Below are positions 15,208 through 23,293 of a stretch of 27,481 nt of DNA, in pieces. Under the pieces are notes generated by a model that worked only from the letters and a program-made list of their open reading frames with translations, made no database searches and had not been told where the DNA came from. The DNA is taken from the NCBI GenBank assembly GCA_938003875.1, contig CALKWO010000109.1, positions 1 through 27,481 of the forward strand, in the 5' to 3' direction. This DNA is from an uncultured bacterium (GTDB lineage: Bacteria > Planctomycetota > Uabimicrobiia > Uabimicrobiales > JABWCH01). The first letter of the stretch is position 1. Every line of letters starts with the position of its first letter. The translations under genes and the position numbers were made by a program.

Positions 15208-15573
15208 CTAAAATTTTTTTTTATACAAAAGTAAATACCAATAGTATTGAATGGCTTTCTCAGTACCTAAAATTTTTTCTATTTTTTCCCTGGCATGTAA
15301 ATCCGATAGAGTATCTTGATTTTTTGCCATGCTTATTTCGCAAATCTTTTTCCACTGTTCTTTCTGCTCTTCACTTAAAATGAATAGCCTATCTATAGGG
15401 AGAATATTTTTTTCATGCAAAAAAGAGGAAGGACATTTTTCTGAGGATGGATTTTTCTTTAAAGTAAGAGTACCAGTTTCTTTTTCTTTGAAATGCAAAG
15501 AAAAATTTTTTTTCTGTTCTTTTTTTTCTGGCAGACTAGAATAATGAGTTAGAATGGGGAAAGAAATACCCAA
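15208..15573 (-). CDS. Small hypothetical protein, possible frameshifted signal peptide
   Basis: Unrecognised ORF of 121 codons, Lys/Glu-rich; its second half (LFILSEEQKEQWKKICE to the end) looks helical. As read, it must start at a TTG with no ribosome site, in the middle of a hydrophobic stretch. In the next frame upstream, an ATG at 15612-15614 (- strand) has AAGGG 6 bases before it and encodes MFSNRVVYFFLF, then a stop. Adding one T to the T9 run at 15583-15591 fuses the two into MFSNRVVYFFFVLILGISFP, a convincing signal peptide, in frame with the rest. So the real gene may span 15208-15614, with an indel, a sequencing error or slippage at T9. It sits 6 bases before the aldolase and may be its operon partner. 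No function is proposed. Confidence 0.6.
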   Translation of the reverse strand: MGISFPILTHYSSLPEKKEQKKNFSLHFKEKETGTLTLKKNPSSEKCPSSFLHEKNILPIDRLFILSEEQKEQWKKICEISMAKNQDTLSDLHAREKIEKILGTEKAIQYYWYLLLYKKKF

Positions 15574-15673
15574 AATTAAAACAAAAAAAAATAGACTACC
15601 CTGTTAGAAAACATTGTTTTCCCTTAAAAATGAAAAGAAAAATTGCGCTACTAGAAGGCTCGGAATATAATAG

Positions 15674-15692
15674 CCAGGGGCACTGCCCCTGG
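15674..15692. repeat. CCAGGGG palindrome, copy 2
   Basis: CCAGGGGCA-C-TGCCCCTGG, perfect 9-base arms with a nominal one-base centre, 13 bases beyond the stop of the propeller lipoprotein gene on the - strand. It is nearly identical to copy 1 at 11081-11100. It may act as the end of that gene's transcript, but on the - strand it is followed only by a weak T-containing stretch. It lies in the 132-base gap before the small ORF, which otherwise holds that ORF's apparent ribosome site and T9 run. Confidence 0.7.
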
Positions 15693-15705
15693 TATTTTAA
15701 GGAAA

Positions 15706-17010
15706 TTATTTTTCCTCTACAGCAAAGATAAAAGCATCTTTTGTAGCGATAAAACCAAGATTGCTTTCTTCAGGGTTGGACACAAAGTAATCGAATTCTT
15801 TAAAATCATACAAACTTTGTTTCTGATTCCCTCTGGATACAGCAACGATTTTTTTGTCGTTTCTTACGATGAAATCATGGAACTGCCCGACAAAAAAGAA
15901 TAAGATGCCATTTTCTACAGTAGTCTTTAAATCGCCATTTTGTATATCAAGACCATAGAAAAGAGTTTTTTTCTCTATCATTTCTGCCGAAAAATAGATT
16001 GTCTTTGCTGTCTGATAAGGTTTATAGCGAATTTCTCCACCGCTTTCAAATTTCCATCGGAGATCGCCATTCACTCTATTCAAGGAATAAAAGTTATAGT
16101 CCACAGAACCTATATAGAGAGATGGGGGGTTGCTTTCTGCATGAATCCCTGCAACATTGGCAGCTCTTGTTTCATATCGGCTTTCTTTGCCCCAATCATT
16201 GAGAGAATAGCCAGACTCAGCATTGATGGCATAAATTTTTTGGTCTGTTCCTGGGAAAAAGAGTAGTCCATCGCTGACAACAGGCTGTCCTTGTACAATT
16301 CCATCTATTCGATAACGCCAGGCTACACTTCCGTCTTCTTTGTCCAAAGCATAAAGAAAATTATCCCATGCTCCTAAATAAATATATTTATCTCCAATAC
16401 ATAAAGGAGAGGAAGGGATGAAGTTCAGTTCTGTTTGTTTTAACAGGCTTCCTGTGCTTTTATCCAGTGTATACAATTTTGCCATCGCTAAAAAATAAAG
16501 ACGGTCTTTGACAATCTCTGGACGAAAATCCAGGGATTCAGGAAGTGTATACACCCATTGAATGATTCCTGTTTTTCCATCAAAAGCAAAAAGTTTTTTA
16601 GATTCACTTTCTACCAATAGCAGCTTCGCAGCGTAATAGATTTGTCTTACTCTTTCTTCTGCAAGCGAATAATACCATTTTTCAAAAAGAGGGGTTTTCT
16701 TTAATTCAAAGCGTAGCTCTTTTATGCGTTCTCCCTGGAATTTTTTTGTCTCTAATTCTTGTTCTTGCTTGCTTATTTTTTTATTTTTCTTGCCACTTTT
16801 CGATTTGTTTTGTGGCGTTTTTGCTTGTGCCACCTGTACGTTTGGCTTTTCTGGCTTTGCAGCTTCTACCTGTACTTCAGGCTTCTTGTCTGTTTCTGTT
16901 TGAACTGTAGTAGTCTTGGCCCCCTCTACTTTGGAAGAAGGGCATATAATACAATTCTGGCAACCTAGAAAAAAAAGGATAATAAAAACGAATATAAAGA
17001 TTCTTATCAT
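15706..17010 (-). CDS. PQQ-like beta-propeller lipoprotein
   Basis: 434 residues. The ATG at 17010 has GGGAG 6 bases upstream; an ATG six codons earlier is less well placed. MIRIFIFVFIILFFLGC is a lipoprotein signal with Cys17 as the predicted acylation site. Residues about 25-80 are a low-complexity Lys/Pro/Gln/Val linker with an internal near-repeat (PEVQVEAAKPEKPNVQVAQAK region). Propeller blades follow: LFAFDGKTGIIQWVY, LYTLDKSTGSLLK, LYALDKEDGSVAWRY, IYAINAESGYS, FYSLNRVNGDLRWKF and FYGLDIQNGDLKT. This is a BamB-like architecture, but whether it joins a BAM complex is not shown. A good promoter lies at 17082-17109. It is a second, sequence-distinct propeller protein in the window besides the one at 6541-7743. 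Confidence 0.88.
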   Translation of the reverse strand: MIRIFIFVFIILFFLGCQNCIICPSSKVEGAKTTTVQTETDKKPEVQVEAAKPEKPNVQVAQAKTPQNKSKSGKKNKKISKQEQELETKKFQGERIKELRFELKKTPLFEKWYYSLAEERVRQIYYAAKLLLVESESKKLFAFDGKTGIIQWVYTLPESLDFRPEIVKDRLYFLAMAKLYTLDKSTGSLLKQTELNFIPSSPLCIGDKYIYLGAWDNFLYALDKEDGSVAWRYRIDGIVQGQPVVSDGLLFFPGTDQKIYAINAESGYSLNDWGKESRYETRAANVAGIHAESNPPSLYIGSVDYNFYSLNRVNGDLRWKFESGGEIRYKPYQTAKTIYFSAEMIEKKTLFYGLDIQNGDLKTTVENGILFFFVGQFHDFIVRNDKKIVAVSRGNQKQSLYDFKEFDYFVSNPEESNLGFIATKDAFIFAVEEK

Positions 17011-17081
17011 AGCAGTCTCCCTTGTCATAGTTTTCCAAGCAAATTACCAGGAAGAAATCTATCTCCCAATAGATAAAAAAA

Positions 17082-17109
17082 ATTATAAATCAATTTGAAA
17101 ATAAGTCAA
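17082..17109 (-). promoter_or_regulatory. Sigma70-type promoter for the propeller lipoprotein
   Basis: On the - strand, TTGACT (17104-17109) and TATAAT (17082-17087) are separated by 16 bases; the -10 box is perfect. The predicted start near 17075 leaves a leader of about 65 bases that holds a small ATCTAT/ATAGAT hairpin. The promoter lies in the gap behind the S9 peptidase gene, indicating that the lipoprotein gene is transcribed independently. Confidence 0.7.
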
Positions 17110-17137
17110 GCTTTTTTCAAACCGTATGCAATTCTTT

Positions 17138-19096
17138 CTAGTTTGTTTCATCCAACAAAAACATTTCCCAGAAAAGAATCATAGCATTGAGATAGTAATC
17201 TCGGTTAGCTTTTTTTCGGAAACCATGCCCTTCATTCTTGGCAAGAAGATACCACACTTTTCCCTGGTTATCCCTTATTGTTTTTACCATTTGCTCAGCT
17301 TCACTGGCAGGAACACGCGGATCGTTGAGACCCTGGACAACAAAAAGCGGGCTACTTATTTTTTTTGCATTTGTTGTTGGGGCAATTCTGGTAAGATATT
17401 CATACATTTGTGGATCTCTCTCATCGCCATATTCCACACGACGAAGATCACGGCGATAGTCCTGGGTATTTTTTAAGAACGTAACCAGGTTGCTGATTCC
17501 TACAATATCAATTCCTGCTTTGATTCTATCATGATAAAAATACATGCTGGACAAAACCATATATCCGCCATAGGAACCGCCATATACCCCCACACGACTC
17601 GGATCAAGCTCTTTCTGGCTTTTGATCCAGTCCAATAAAGCCCCAATGTCTTTTACAGAATCTTCTCTTTTGAAGCCATTATCCAGAGTCAGATAGGTTT
17701 TTCCATAGCCTGCTGAACCACGTACATTAGGCGCGATCACTGCAATGCCTAATTCGTTTACCATATATTGATAGTAAGAATTGAAACCTGGCAATTCCTG
17801 AGATTCAGGGCCTCCATGGATGGAAATGACAACGGGGAGTTTTGCCTTGATTTCTTTAGGATGATAATAAAAAGCAGGAATCATTCTTGGCTTGCCATCT
17901 ACCTCATCAAATGTGGGATAGTGTATCAATTTAGGGGTGACGAATCTTTCTTTATTTAGGCCGCCGACTTCACTGTATGTCCACCTCACCAATTCTTTGC
18001 TAGCCAGACGAATAGAATAGGCATCTGATGGTGATAGAGGAGAGTTGATGGTCATTCCTAATTCTGTATCGTCGCTTTTAAAATGGATTCCAGAAATCAG
18101 GCAAACTGGCAATTCAGGTAGGGCAATCTCTTCCTCTGTTTCAACGGAAATTAACCTTAGTTTGCTGATTCCATCTTCATTCGTGATGTAAGCAAGCTTT
18201 TTTCCATCATGAGAAAGGATAAAATCATCGACATCCCATGGGATTCCATCGGAAAGATTTTTTTTCTTGCCCGTGGCTAGTTCATAATGAAAAAGATTTC
18301 TGAATTCTCCTGCTTCATCAGAAGAATAATAGATAGACTTTCCATCCTTGCTCCAGATAGCATTTCCATAGGAAATTTTTCCCTTTGAGTCAACGCCAAT
18401 AGGCGTTAGCTTTTGGGAAGGAATATCGTACCAATACAGATAGGACTCATTGATGGAAATGTATTGAAGCAAAAGAATTTTGCTATTGTCGTGAGACAAA
18501 TCTGAAGCCCCCCAATGTCCCTTGACTTCTAAAAGGATCTCAGAAAAACCAGGTTTATCCAGAGAGAGATATCGTATATCCATATCTTTTCCATTGCGCA
18601 GGTTGCTGGAAAAAATAATTCCTTTAGCATCATGGGAAAACCTGGCATTGGTATTGCGGGATTTGCCATCTGTGAGCAAAGTGCTTTTGCCTGTTTCCAA
18701 ATCAAAGTAAAACAACTGGTAAAATTCTCCTCCACCCGTGTCCATAGCAAAAAGAAACCCTTGCCTGTCTTTACCTGGATAGTATTTAGCAGAGCCTACT
18801 GGTTCACGAAAAAAGGTAATCTGCTGTCTTGCTCCGCCAGGCCTCTCTACAAAATGTATCTGGCTAGTATCCCCAAAACGTGTTGAGATAAGAATTCCTG
18901 ATCCACAAGGATTCCAATCTAAAAAAGAAGCACTACGGACATTTTGGTATTGGTTCATGCGTTCCATGATTCTGGAAGGAATTTCTGGAATTCCATCGCT
19001 TACCAGACTGCCGAACTCTCGTACTTGAGAAAAAAGAACGGGTAACATAATAAAAATAAGAATGGAAAAAAGAAAAAATTTACAAGAAAATAACAT
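17138..19096 (-). CDS. Exported S9-family prolyl oligopeptidase-like peptidase
   Basis: 652 residues. The ATG at 19096 has AGGTG 6 bases upstream; a GTG three codons earlier is the alternative. The N-terminus (MLFSCKFFLFSILIFIMLPV) is a signal peptide ending near LFSQ. Residues about 40-370 form a TolB/WD40-like propeller with short repeats such as YYSSDEAGEFRNLFHYELATGKKKNL (split strands), SHDGKKLAYITNEDG and LSHDNSKILL. The C-terminal alpha/beta-hydrolase carries the catalytic triad: Ser508 in YGGSYGGYM, Asp592 in GLNDPRVP and His624 in NEGHGF. The HGGPES segment forms the oxyanion region. Known relatives are acylaminoacyl or dipeptidyl peptidases cutting short peptides. Upstream it carries the 37-base block shared with sucA. 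Confidence 0.93.
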   Translation of the reverse strand: MLFSCKFFLFSILIFIMLPVLFSQVREFGSLVSDGIPEIPSRIMERMNQYQNVRSASFLDWNPCGSGILISTRFGDTSQIHFVERPGGARQQITFFREPVGSAKYYPGKDRQGFLFAMDTGGGEFYQLFYFDLETGKSTLLTDGKSRNTNARFSHDAKGIIFSSNLRNGKDMDIRYLSLDKPGFSEILLEVKGHWGASDLSHDNSKILLLQYISINESYLYWYDIPSQKLTPIGVDSKGKISYGNAIWSKDGKSIYYSSDEAGEFRNLFHYELATGKKKNLSDGIPWDVDDFILSHDGKKLAYITNEDGISKLRLISVETEEEIALPELPVCLISGIHFKSDDTELGMTINSPLSPSDAYSIRLASKELVRWTYSEVGGLNKERFVTPKLIHYPTFDEVDGKPRMIPAFYYHPKEIKAKLPVVISIHGGPESQELPGFNSYYQYMVNELGIAVIAPNVRGSAGYGKTYLTLDNGFKREDSVKDIGALLDWIKSQKELDPSRVGVYGGSYGGYMVLSSMYFYHDRIKAGIDIVGISNLVTFLKNTQDYRRDLRRVEYGDERDPQMYEYLTRIAPTTNAKKISSPLFVVQGLNDPRVPASEAEQMVKTIRDNQGKVWYLLAKNEGHGFRKKANRDYYLNAMILFWEMFLLDETN

Positions 19097-19120
19097 ACTG
19101 TACACCTAGCATAAAAAATT

Positions 19121-19157
19121 TGAATTCTTGTTTTAGTCAAAATGTTGTTGAACATAT
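19121..19157 (-). promoter_or_regulatory. Conserved upstream block, copy in front of the S9 peptidase
   Basis: A 37-base segment identical at 33 positions to 23229-23265. On the - strand its core reads TTCAACAACATTTTGACTAA and it ends 24 bases before the peptidase ATG. It contains a TTGACT that could be a -35 element, but no well-spaced -10 box follows. Either a shared promoter/operator or a dispersed repeat. Confidence 0.55.
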
Positions 19158-19264
19158 TTCAAGAGAAGATACTGCTTTCTACAGGATTATTTTTGAAAAC
19201 TATGCAATAAAAACAGTAGCTTACTGCTTTTAAAAAAAAATTCAAGAGCTTTTTGGAGATAGAC

Positions 19265-19305
19265 AAAAAAAAACAGGGTAAGCTCACTTCAGTGGGCTTA
19301 CCCTG
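19265..19305 (-). terminator. Rho-independent terminator downstream of the LamG gene
   Basis: Arms 19274-19287 and 19292-19305 pair over 14 positions (one G-U type mismatch) around a TTCA loop; each arm contains CAGGGTAAGC or its complement. On the - strand the stem is followed by nine T (A9 at 19265-19273). A weaker second candidate in the same direction lies at 19210-19231 (CAGTA-GCT-TACTG with T-rich flank). The terminator is about 340 bases beyond the LamG stop. Confidence 0.85.
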
Positions 19306-19644
19306 CGAACAAGGTGGGAAAAAGGTTTTTAGGTGCTACTTGGGATAGGGCGCTTGATCTGGAATATACTTAGAGCATATTCCGTACCAATTTTTTATAT
19401 TTTTTTTAAAAAAAATATAAAATAGTTCTAATTATTTGTTATTAAATAATTTATAATTCTAATTTATTTTTAAAAAAAATTATATTCAAATTTAAAAATC
19501 AATAGGCTAAAAAAAAATGCAAAAGTTGTCTATTTTTTTATTCTATATTGTGTCTAAAAAAAAGACATAAAACATAAATCTTTATTCTAAAATAAATTAT
19601 CTTAAAATTTTGTGTCTATTTTTTAGACATACAGAATAAACACT
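19306..19644. other. Extremely A+T-rich non-coding stretch with TGTCT palindromes
   Basis: No credible gene. Between the LamG stop and its distant terminator, the 19391-19640 part is almost purely A and T. It contains TGTCTA at 19527-19532 and two small palindromes: TGTCT-N7-AGACA (19551-19567) and TGTCTA-TTTTT-TAGACA (19613-19629). A further GGAATAT/ATATTCC pair lies at 19361-19367 and 19377-19383. If transcribed it would be an unusually long 3' untranslated region for the LamG mRNA. Confidence 0.5.
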
Positions 19645-20445
19645 CTATTTTTTCCTGTTTCTAAGCCAGGAAATCACTCCAAGAGCGAAAATCATGAAAA
19701 AAAATGAAGAGCATTCTGGGATAGGGATCCCTGTATATAAAGACATGGCTTCCTGAGCACTCAAGGTTCTATTCCATACAGCAACTTCATCTAGCTTACC
19801 ATGATGAAAGTGCCAGCCACTGCTTCCATTCCAGTCACCAATATAGAACGTGTTATTGTTGTTGGTGATGGTTCCAGCGGCAAAAGAGCTTCCTTGCAAT
19901 TGCCCGTCTACGTATATCCTGATTTGAGAAGCACTGTAGTCGTAAACCCCTGTTACATGATGCATGGCAGAATCCGCATAAGCAGAAGAAGTTGTAGCAG
20001 AGTAATTTCCCTGGTTGGTGATTACTGTGAAACTATATTTATAGCTTGAACTGAATGTAATGGTATAGTCATTCCAGGGGGTTGTGCCAATCACCCCTTT
20101 GCTAACCAGATAGTTTCCAGCAGAATCCTGGGAAAAATTGTCTGTATTCGCTGACCATAAAGAAACACTAAGATTGTTTCTTATAGATAAACCTGCACTG
20201 GAATTATTCACGGTAACATAATCATTTACGCCATCAAAGCTTAAGGCTTTTCCAACCTGCCCCGTTACTCTTGTTGCTCCAGAAATAGTACCATTGTTGC
20301 TACCCCTGGAATCCACAACACTAGAACCAGATGCTTCATCGAACTTCCAATAGGATACAGCAGTATCATAGATTGGATTTGCATGCAAAACCAATCTATA
20401 TAATAACAACAAAAAGAAAGCAAATAGAATATTTTTCATTCGCAT
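19645..20445 (-). CDS. LamG-domain surface protein with PEP-CTERM-like tail
   Basis: 266 residues, with AAGGAG 5 bases before the ATG. A signal peptide (MRMKNILFAFFLLLLYRLVL) ends near HANPIYD. Residues about 30-230 are one concanavalin-like LamG/LamG_3 domain: AVSYWKFDEASGSSVVDSRG, KALSFDGVNDYVTV, a HHVTGVYD strand, IRIYVDGQLQGS and a final LDEVAVWNRTLSAQEAMSLY. The last 25 residues have PEP-CTERM form: a short PIPEC motif, a hydrophobic span (FFFMIFALGVISW) and a basic end RNRKK. The canonical PEP is PEC here. Known system: exosortase (EpsH-type) cleaves such tails and attaches the protein to the envelope; no exosortase gene is in the window. It is 61 bases downstream of sucA and could be partly cotranscribed, although the functions do not match. 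Confidence 0.85.
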   Translation of the reverse strand: MRMKNILFAFFLLLLYRLVLHANPIYDTAVSYWKFDEASGSSVVDSRGSNNGTISGATRVTGQVGKALSFDGVNDYVTVNNSSAGLSIRNNLSVSLWSANTDNFSQDSAGNYLVSKGVIGTTPWNDYTITFSSSYKYSFTVITNQGNYSATTSSAYADSAMHHVTGVYDYSASQIRIYVDGQLQGSSFAAGTITNNNNTFYIGDWNGSSGWHFHHGKLDEVAVWNRTLSAQEAMSLYTGIPIPECSSFFFMIFALGVISWLRNRKK

Positions 20446-20506
20446 ATCCTCTCCTTGTGTAAAGCAAATAACACAAATAATTTAGATGCATATAGGACAT
20501 CATCTG

Positions 20507-23200
20507 CTAAGAAAGAGCTTCCCTGAAGATTCTTTCCAGTTCCTGGTAATGAATCTTGGAGATCCCTGTGGCAGGGCTTGGGGAAGAGTCTCTGCCTATA
20601 TAGCCAATCGTTTTTTGGAAACCATGGTGGAAGCATTCTTCTATCCATTTCCAGGCACCCATGTTCCTGGGTTCATCCTGTACCCAAAAATATTCTGCAT
20701 GAGGAGCAAGGGAAAAGATTTTTTCTGCTTGTTTTTCTGGAAAAGGATACAGTTGCTCTATACGCACTAGAGCAATATCATGAAGGGATTTCTCTTGTAA
20801 CTTTTGTAAAAGCTCATAGTAAATTTTACCACTGCAGAAAAGAATCTTTCTGGCAGTAGAAAGGGAAGCGTCATCATAAAGCATTTCCTGGAAATACCCT
20901 TCAGATAGATCCTCGATGCTGGAAATGGCCAGAGGATGTCTCAGAAGGCTTTTAGGTGACATCAATACCAATGGCTTACGAAGAGATCTTCTTAACTGCC
21001 TGCGCAGAGCGTGGAAATACTGTGCTGGAGTCGTAGGCTGCACCACCTGGATATTATTCTGTGCACACAGTTCTAAAAATCTTTCTATTCTGCCGCTGGA
21101 ATGTTCTGGCCCCTGGCCTTCATATCCATGAGGCAAAAGAAGCACAAGCCCGCTAAGCCTTTGCCACTTCGATTCGCCAGCAGCAATATACTGGTCTATG
21201 ATGATCTGTGCCCCATTGGCAAAATCTCCGAACTGGGCTTCCCAGATTACCAAACTGTCAGGCATGACAAGAGAATAGCCATATTCATATCCTAGAACAG
21301 CATATTCGGAAAGACTACTGTCGTAGATACTGAAAAGATCAGGATTAGAAGGAATATTTTTGAGTGGAATATAGCTTTGGCTATTCTTGGTATCGTAGAG
21401 AATGGCATGCCTCTGGCTGAAAGTGCCTCGTCCACTATCCTGACCACTGACACGAATGCTGTTTCCTTCGTTTAAAATCGTAGCAAAGGCCATGGACTCA
21501 GCACAAGCCCAGTCGATTCCTTTTCCTTCTTTGATACTTTGCTCTCTTTTTTCATAGAGCTTCTTGATTTTAGGATGTGCTGTAAAATCTGAAGGAAATT
21601 CATTCATCTTTTCGGCAAGAGAGAGAAGAGTTTCTTTCTTTACGCCTGTTGGACAAATTTCTTCGATGTATTTTCCATGATAGGCATCCCACATTCCATA
21701 AAAAGTCTCTTTTCCCATGTTGTGGACACTGGCTCTTTCTGCCTGGAAGCCTTCCATAAGGCATGTATAGATGGCATCTTTAATCCTGGTGATTTCTGGC
21801 TCAGGAAGCACTCCCTGGGCTTTAATCTTTTCTGCATAGATTTCGGAAATAGGGGGCCTTTTTTGGATGATACTGTACATTTGGGGCTGTGTAAAAAATG
21901 GATCGTCACTTTCATTGTGTCCATAGCGTCGGTAGCACAGAATATCCACGACAACATCTTTATGAAAGGCCATTCTATAATCGCAAGCCAGTTGTGTTAC
22001 ATAGAAAACAGCATCAGGATTGTCTCCGTTTACATGAAAGATAGGTACCATAAGCATTTTAGCGATGTCTGTACAATAAGAAGTAGATCTGGAAGACTCT
22101 GGGGAAGTGGTAAAGCCAATCTGGTTGTTCACGATGATATGGATCGTACCCCCTGTATGGTATCCCTTTAAATCAGAAAGGTTCAAGGTTTCTGCCACAA
22201 CTCCCTGACCTGAAAAAGCAGCGTCCCCATGGATGAGCAAAGGGACAACTTTGCTTCTTTCTTTATCCTGGTGCGTAAATTGTCTGGCTCTGGCTATTCC
22301 TTCTACTACAGGGTTTACAGATTCCAGATGGCTTGGATTAGGAGAAAGCAGTATCTGTACCTCTTTTCCATTTTTCATTTTCCTTTTAGATAGAAAGCCT
22401 TTATGGTAGCGTACATCGCTGCTTCCCATCACACTTTGAGCATCGTAGTTATCATCAAATTCACAAAAAACTTCTTCATATAGCTTCCAGAGAGTATTCA
22501 CAAGGACATTCAGTCTTCCTCTATGTGCCATGCCTAAAATTACTTCTTCGACGCTATTCTCTGCAAGTCTATCCAAAACAACATCCAGAGCCATGATAAG
22601 GACTTCCGCACCTTCTAGTGAAAATCTCTTTTGCCCAAGATATTGGGAATGCAAAAAGGTTTCAAAGAGATTGGCCTGCAAAAGTTTGTTCAGAACGAAG
22701 ACTTTTTCTTCTTTTGTCAAATCACAGGTATTCTGGCAAGATTCCATGCGCTTTTGCAGCCATGTTCTTTCTTCTGGATTCTGGATGTGCATGTATTCTG
22801 CTCCAATGCTGGAGCAGTATGTTTTTTTCAAGGCTTCGATGAGATTTCGTAAGGTCATCTTGTCCTGAGGAAAAAAGGGCAGGCTATGGAATGTATGATC
22901 CAGATTTTTTTCGCTTAGCCCAAATGCTTCTAGTGCCCAAAGGCTTTCCTCGATTTTTCTTTCTTTTCCCAAAGGATCAATCTCTGCAATCCTATGGCCT
23001 AAATTGCGATAGCGAAACACCAGACTTTCTACACCTGCCTGAAGGAGAGATTCTTCTTTTCCTTTCAGATGAGGAGAAGATTTATAGGAATAGCCTAGAT
23101 CAAAACCTTTAAAGAAATTCTGCCATTCAGGAGAAACGCTTTCAGGCTTTTTTTTCCATATTTCATATTGAGAATCAAGATACTCTATATTGTAGTTCAT
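20507..23200 (-). CDS. sucA: 2-oxoglutarate dehydrogenase E1 component
   Basis: Thiamine-diphosphate-dependent decarboxylase of the 2-oxoglutarate dehydrogenase complex, making succinyl-dihydrolipoyl-E2 in the TCA cycle. 897 residues from the ATG at 23200 (MNYNIEYLDSQYEIW); a TTG six codons upstream is less likely. The N-terminal E2-binding-type segment with SVSPEWQNFFKGF is followed by a conserved dehydrogenase domain: GMAHRGRLNVLVNTL, the cofactor region HGDAAFSGQGVVAETLNL (Asp326) with VNNQIGFTTSPESSRS, and RRYGHNESDDPFFTQPQMY. Then come the transketolase-type pyrimidine domain (RGTFSQRHA, LLPHGYEGQGPEHSSGRIERFL) and the C-terminal domain ending SPATGISKIHYQELERIF. Length fits the family. 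The E2 (sucB) and lpd genes, which usually follow, are absent; the next gene downstream is the LamG protein. The 37-base shared block lies upstream. Confidence 0.97.
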   Translation of the reverse strand: MNYNIEYLDSQYEIWKKKPESVSPEWQNFFKGFDLGYSYKSSPHLKGKEESLLQAGVESLVFRYRNLGHRIAEIDPLGKERKIEESLWALEAFGLSEKNLDHTFHSLPFFPQDKMTLRNLIEALKKTYCSSIGAEYMHIQNPEERTWLQKRMESCQNTCDLTKEEKVFVLNKLLQANLFETFLHSQYLGQKRFSLEGAEVLIMALDVVLDRLAENSVEEVILGMAHRGRLNVLVNTLWKLYEEVFCEFDDNYDAQSVMGSSDVRYHKGFLSKRKMKNGKEVQILLSPNPSHLESVNPVVEGIARARQFTHQDKERSKVVPLLIHGDAAFSGQGVVAETLNLSDLKGYHTGGTIHIIVNNQIGFTTSPESSRSTSYCTDIAKMLMVPIFHVNGDNPDAVFYVTQLACDYRMAFHKDVVVDILCYRRYGHNESDDPFFTQPQMYSIIQKRPPISEIYAEKIKAQGVLPEPEITRIKDAIYTCLMEGFQAERASVHNMGKETFYGMWDAYHGKYIEEICPTGVKKETLLSLAEKMNEFPSDFTAHPKIKKLYEKREQSIKEGKGIDWACAESMAFATILNEGNSIRVSGQDSGRGTFSQRHAILYDTKNSQSYIPLKNIPSNPDLFSIYDSSLSEYAVLGYEYGYSLVMPDSLVIWEAQFGDFANGAQIIIDQYIAAGESKWQRLSGLVLLLPHGYEGQGPEHSSGRIERFLELCAQNNIQVVQPTTPAQYFHALRRQLRRSLRKPLVLMSPKSLLRHPLAISSIEDLSEGYFQEMLYDDASLSTARKILFCSGKIYYELLQKLQEKSLHDIALVRIEQLYPFPEKQAEKIFSLAPHAEYFWVQDEPRNMGAWKWIEECFHHGFQKTIGYIGRDSSPSPATGISKIHYQELERIFREALS

Positions 23201-23228
23201 ATTTTTCTCGCTAGACAACTATTTTTTA

Positions 23229-23265
23229 TGGATTTTTGTTTTAGCCAAAATGTTGTTGAATATAT
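23229..23265 (-). promoter_or_regulatory. Conserved upstream block, copy in front of sucA
   Basis: Matches 19121-19157 at 33 of 37 positions, with core TTCAACAACATTTTGGCTAA on the - strand, ending 28 bases before the sucA ATG. The four differences are scattered single substitutions. It occupies most of the 93-base gap between sucA and the sensor operon's 3' end, so it probably overlaps the sucA promoter; no standard -10 box is obvious. Confidence 0.55.
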
Positions 23266-23293
23266 AAAATGTTATAATGTTATCGTTATTTTT

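Noticed and set aside
23201..23218. TTG start of sucA six codons upstream
   Set aside because: The ATG at 23200 gives the normal SucA N-terminus, and no better ribosome site favours the TTG.
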